A DNA stretch of 64,000 nucleotides, taken from NCBI GenBank assembly GCA_036785325.1, contig JAXIVH010000043.1, positions 2,740,102 to 2,804,101 of the forward strand. Reading direction: 5' to 3'. Made by a program: the position numbers and the translations under genes. Shown here piece by piece: positions 59,881 through 64,000 of the stretch. Source of the stretch: Urophycis tenuis (taxonomy: Eukaryota; Chordata; Actinopteri; Gadiformes; Phycidae). The notes below the pieces were generated by a model that saw only the letters and a list, made by a program, of their open reading frames with translations, ran no database searches and had not been told where the DNA came from. Position 1 is the first letter of the stretch. The number at the start of each line of letters is the position of its first letter.

Positions 59881-60745
59881 ATGGCTGGCAAGGGTAAGAC
59901 GGTTGTGAGGACGCTGGAGGATTTAACGCTCGACTCGGGTTATGGTGGCGCCGCGGACTCGGTCAGTCTTCCAGCGTGTCGCTCTGTTGCTCCGACACAC
60001 ATCTGTCCTACTCGCATGGCGGCAACTGCTGGCATCTGACGGAATCCATGCACAGCAGACAGAACAGCCTGGACACGGTGAACACCGTCCTGGCGGAGGA
60101 CTCGGACGTCTTGGAGTGGTCCGGTCAGTGCGCCAAGCTCCCCGAGCTCGAGGACGTGCCATGGAGCCTCGGAGAGGTGGAGGGCGCGCTCAGGAAGCAC
60201 GAGGACCCGGCGATGGGCATCCCCTCCCGGGAGGTGCTGGCCAAGCTCTCGGTGCTCATCAGCCGCGCGCTGGTGAGGGTGGCCCGGGAGGCGCAGCGGC
60301 TCAGCCTGCGCTACGCTAAGTGCACCAAGCACGAGGTCCAGAGCGCGGTGAGAGTGGTGCTGTCGTGGACCATCTCGGTGAACTGCGTGGCGGCGGCGCT
60401 CAGCGCGCTCTCCCTGTACAACATGAGCACCGCGGACAAGTTCAGCCGCGGCAAGTCGACGCGCTGCGGCTTGGCGTTCTCGGTGGGGAAGTTCTTCAGG
60501 TGGATGGTGGAGAGTCGGGTGGCCCTCCGGGGTGCACGAGCACGCGGCCATATACCTCACCGCGTGCATGGAGATCCTGTTCAGGGAGGTGTTCGCGCGG
60601 GTGCAGCGCAGCGCGCTCATCGAGAGGGACAACGGGGTGCCCAAACTTACGCTCGAGTCGCTGGAGCAAGCCATCAACAACGACTCGGAGATGTGGGGCC
60701 TGCTGCAGCCCTGCCAGCACCTCATATGCGGAAAGAACGCAAGTG
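59881..60745 (+). CDS. abtb3: abtb3 (btbd11), first coding exon; two apparent 1-bp indels; partial at window end
   Basis: The exon encodes the N-terminus of the ankyrin-repeat and BTB/POZ protein ABTB3 (BTBD11). It reads MAGKGKTVVRTLEDLTLDSG YGGAADSV, then SLCCSD, DSMHS-type (ESMHSRQNSLDTVN), LSVLISRALVRVAREAQRLS and CTKHEVQSAVRVVLSW. Then come SLYNMS, HEHAAIYLTACMEILFREVF and NNDSEMWGLLQPCQHLICGK, ending NAS before the donor GTAAG at 60,746. The family segments lie in two frames. One base seems missing near 59,963 (AG before TCTTCC) and one extra G is present at 60,529-60,532. Read literally, translation would stop after about 50 codons. The two changes cancel, so a whole protein is expected if they are sequence errors. 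The ankyrin and BTB exons lie beyond the window. To my knowledge BTBD11 marks inhibitory synapses in mammals. Confidence 0.92.
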
Positions 60746-61800
60746 GTAAGAAAAAAAAAGTTGAAATGCTACACACTTCTATCAATTAACCTCTGTTGAG
60801 CCATAGCCATCTTATCCATCTTGGCTGAGTGAGGAAATGACCATCTATGTCTTTTGGGGGCAAAGAGGGAACGCGCAAAAGGATGCGGCATGAACAAAGA
60901 GCGTGGATGCTAATTCTAGAGAACGCTTGTTTATATTGTTTTCTGGCCAATGTTGCCTTCTCACTCCAGGAGGTGTATAAGCCGTCCTTCTGCACTGGTT
61001 CCCCCCGTATCCAAAACCTAGGATTAGTTGGCGTTCACCACATAGCAGAAGGGCGATCCGAGTGGATATGCTGTTCCGGGCTGAACACGGAAACGTAACT
61101 TGGATAAAAATAACAATGTGTGTAGTGTTATGTAAAAGGTATTTACGCACAGGTTGGTCACCTCAGGTTTGCTTTCATAACGGAACTAATTGGCGGTGAA
61201 AAACAGGGATTATTTGTTTTTGATTAGTGTATAATGAGCATAATTGTCTTTTAATTAAAACCACAAACTGACGTTAATCAATTAAGAGATGACCGATTGA
61301 CTCGCGTGCAGTGGCAGGACGTCATCACACCTGCCGGGAGATTCCTTCCTAACGGCCACAAAACAAGCCTTTCATATTTCATTATTTATTTACTTCTCAT
61401 ACCGTATTTCAAACTCTGCACTGAACCACACACACACTCACCCACGCACCCACACACACGCACGCACACGCACACAGGCCACATTCTCACGCTCGACACT
61501 CGGCTCTATAATTCCAACACAGCTCCTCTCGGTTACCTTTCATTTCTTCCTAGCCTTTTGTGTTTGTGACGCAGCCGTTTACACATGAGTTCATCACGGT
61601 CCCAGCCCACATGGATCTATCGTCACGATGCGATTCGCTGCAGTGTCTCATACATCATTGTGTGCTAGTAGGACGACATCTTATCTGTGCAGAGAGCCAT
61701 CACAGGAAATCTGTGTGAGTCATCTGCTGGAGTGAGCTATGGCAGACAACAAGCAAATAAACAGGTGCTCTCAAGAGACCATACAAACGTAAAGGTCCAC

Positions 61801-61802
<2 letters not shown>

Positions 61803-61863
<61 letters not shown>

Positions 61864-61880
61864 TACATGCATGCATGCAT

Positions 61881-61952
<72 letters not shown>

Positions 61953-61999
61953 ACACAAATACATGCATGCACACACACACACACATAAAAACTTGCATG

Positions 62000-62071
<72 letters not shown>

Positions 62072-62109
62072 TACATGCATGCATACATGCACACACACAC
62101 ACACACACA

Positions 62110-62173
<64 letters not shown>

Positions 62174-62224
62174 CACACACACAAATACATGCATGCACAC
62201 ACACACACACATAAAAACTTGCAT

Positions 62225-62322
<98 letters not shown>
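61803..62322. repeat. 520-bp (CA)n tract with higher-order units
   Basis: CA blocks are separated by recurring spacers: AGAAAGAAATACATGCATGC (61,855 and 62,063), CAAATACATGCATGC (61,957 and 62,182) and ATAAAAACTTGCATGC (61,985 and 62,211). The repeated spacer order shows that a unit of about 210-225 bases was duplicated within the microsatellite. Confidence 0.93.
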
Positions 62323-62706
62323 CTGTGAATGCATCATTCTGGGGTTGAGGGAAAGCTGCGGCACGATGCACAAACATGATGAAATCCCATCAAGTGGAGT
62401 TACCGGAGAACGTTATTGTTTCACTGCAGCTGCAGGGGGTCTGCCCTGTGCTCTGGCCCGTGGACTCAGTGGTGTTTTACACATGCATGATGCTACCTTT
62501 CACTCTGTCTCTCCCTCTCGCTCTCCCCCCTGTCGCTCTCTGGGTCTTTCTCTCTCTCCTGCCTCTGCCTCTCGCTACCTCCCTCTCGCTCCCCCCCCCC
62601 CTATCCCCCTTATCTCTCTTCACCTCTCTCTCTCCCCCTGCTCTCTCTCTCTCACTTTCACTCTTTTATCTTACCTATTTTTCTAACCACCTATATCTAT
62701 CTCTGT

Positions 62707-62857
<151 letters not shown>

Positions 62858-63436
62858 CAGTACTCAGTACTCTCTTCCTCTGTCTTTCTCTTTCGTCATC
62901 TCTGCCTGCCTCTCTCTCCCTGCTCCCTAAAAACTAAAATAGCCATAGAAACGCGGAGGAACGGCTCCAAAACAAACTGTTCCCTTCGCTGACACGGAAA
63001 GGGGACAGTACGACGGAGGAGCGGCCGGCCTCGCGGCGGCCCACCCTCCCCGGGCCGCCTTCTCACATAGTTCCACAGACCGAGCGGATCTCCGCGTCTC
63101 CTCCCCGACGCGACCGGCGACGCGCGCGTCGTGACTAATCAGCGCAGTCGGCAACCGCGCAACCACGCTGCGTTTTGTGCAGACACTACAAAACAGCGCT
63201 CGTCGCATATCTCTTTGTGATTCTTTTGTTGTGCTTTTGTTTTGAACTTCCTTGCGTATTTCTGATGAAATTATGAAATGTAAGGATCTTGGTCCGCAGA
63301 CAAAAGAAGATCATGGTGAAAGGGAACGTCGTGGACGCTACATGGTGGGATTGTTCATTGCGTGCGGGGTTCGTTGCGTGTGCCGGTTTACATTGAATAC
63401 GTGAGTGCAGACAACTGGTGGATGAGAACCAATGAG

Positions 63437-63503
63437 AAAAAGGGAAGAGAGAGAGGAGAGAGAGAGAGATAGAGAGAGAGAGCGAGAGAGAGTGAGAGGG
63501 AGA
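63437..63503. repeat. impure (GA)n tract
   Basis: A purine-rich stretch of GA with GAGAGAT, GAGCGAG and GAGTGAG variants. Confidence 0.8.
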
Positions 63504-63780
63504 ATGTAGTAGACACTGAAAGCAAGTTTTTGAGAAAGAAATTATGCCAAAGAAGACATTTATACATACCATCTTTGCAATGTCAAGTCTGTCCAATTCA
63601 GTCCTCCTCAGTTTGAAGGATTGGTTGGCTTCGACCATCAGTCCAGGTCACTGCTTTTGACGGACCAGAATAGATTGAGACTCATGGCTTTGGAATGAGG
63701 GTGCATATTTGACATGCCATTTTACTCAGGTGGTGATAACGGCTCACATGTCTGAAATACATCTTTGTCGTCTCAGGAAG

Positions 63781-64000
63781 CTCCTCATAATGAGAGCTAG
63801 CCAGCGTGCTGAACCCCCCCCCCCCCCACGGCCTGTTTGAGTTTAGTTAGCCAGAGACCAGACTGACCGTACAGGCCATCTTGGAAGGCGTCTTCTCCTC
63901 ATAATGAGAAGCTAGCCCAGCGTGCTGAACCCCCCCCCCCCCCACGGCCTGTTTGAGTTTAGTTAGCCAGAGACCAGACTGACCGTACAGGCCATCTTGG
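63781..64000. repeat. 114-bp tandem duplication, cut by the window end
   Basis: The unit 63,781-63,894 (CTCCTCATAATGAGAGCTAG ... CATCTTGGAAGGCGTCTT, with an internal run of about 14 C) repeats from 63,895 with one-base insertions. The array may continue beyond the window. Confidence 0.93.

Overview
The window looks like nuclear DNA of a ray-finned (teleost) fish. The evidence is multi-exon vertebrate genes with GT-AG introns, very dense (CA)n/(TG)n and (GA)n microsatellites, several minisatellites, fish-type cut-and-paste DNA transposons, and an intronless troponin T gene of a kind reported from teleosts. No RNA gene, CRISPR array or prokaryotic feature was seen.

Layout. From 1 to about 14.4 kb is the complete seven-exon coding region of synaptotagmin-10 (syt10, + strand). 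Its intron 2 holds a 60-bp minisatellite that copies the end of exon 2 with its donor splice site, followed by two nested inverted-repeat elements. From 14.4 to 34.7 kb I found no host gene. This stretch carries a 50-bp minisatellite (15.05-15.80 kb), a two-gene DNA transposon of the ISL2EU/PIF-Harbinger assemblage (21,870-27,448) inserted in a 20-bp satellite, a non-autonomous hAT inside that transposon, and long GGT, TG, GA and CA tracts. At 34,756-35,601 (- strand) is an intact intronless troponin T. At 36,949-40,423 is a 3.5-kb hAT transposon whose transposase is split by a frameshift. From 44,591 to 56,488 (- strand) is a complete 13-exon cryptochrome-1 gene (cry1). At 59,881 (+ strand) starts abtb3 (btbd11): its first coding exon lies here and the rest is beyond the window.

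The cry1 and abtb3 genes are head to head about 3.4 kb apart. To my knowledge this matches the CRY1-BTBD11 order in mammals, and it supports cry1 rather than cry2. The genes otherwise act in unrelated processes: regulated exocytosis (syt10), thin-filament regulation (troponin T), circadian repression (cry1) and an ankyrin/BTB protein (abtb3).

The most unusual structures are the splice-site-bearing minisatellite of syt10, the replacement of the usual polypyrimidine tract by UG repeats before syt10 exons 5 and 6, the nearly complete ISL2EU-type element with a SWIM+YqaJ gene opposite a THAP+DDE transposase, and a -1/+1 pair of indels in abtb3 exon 1 that may be assembly errors.
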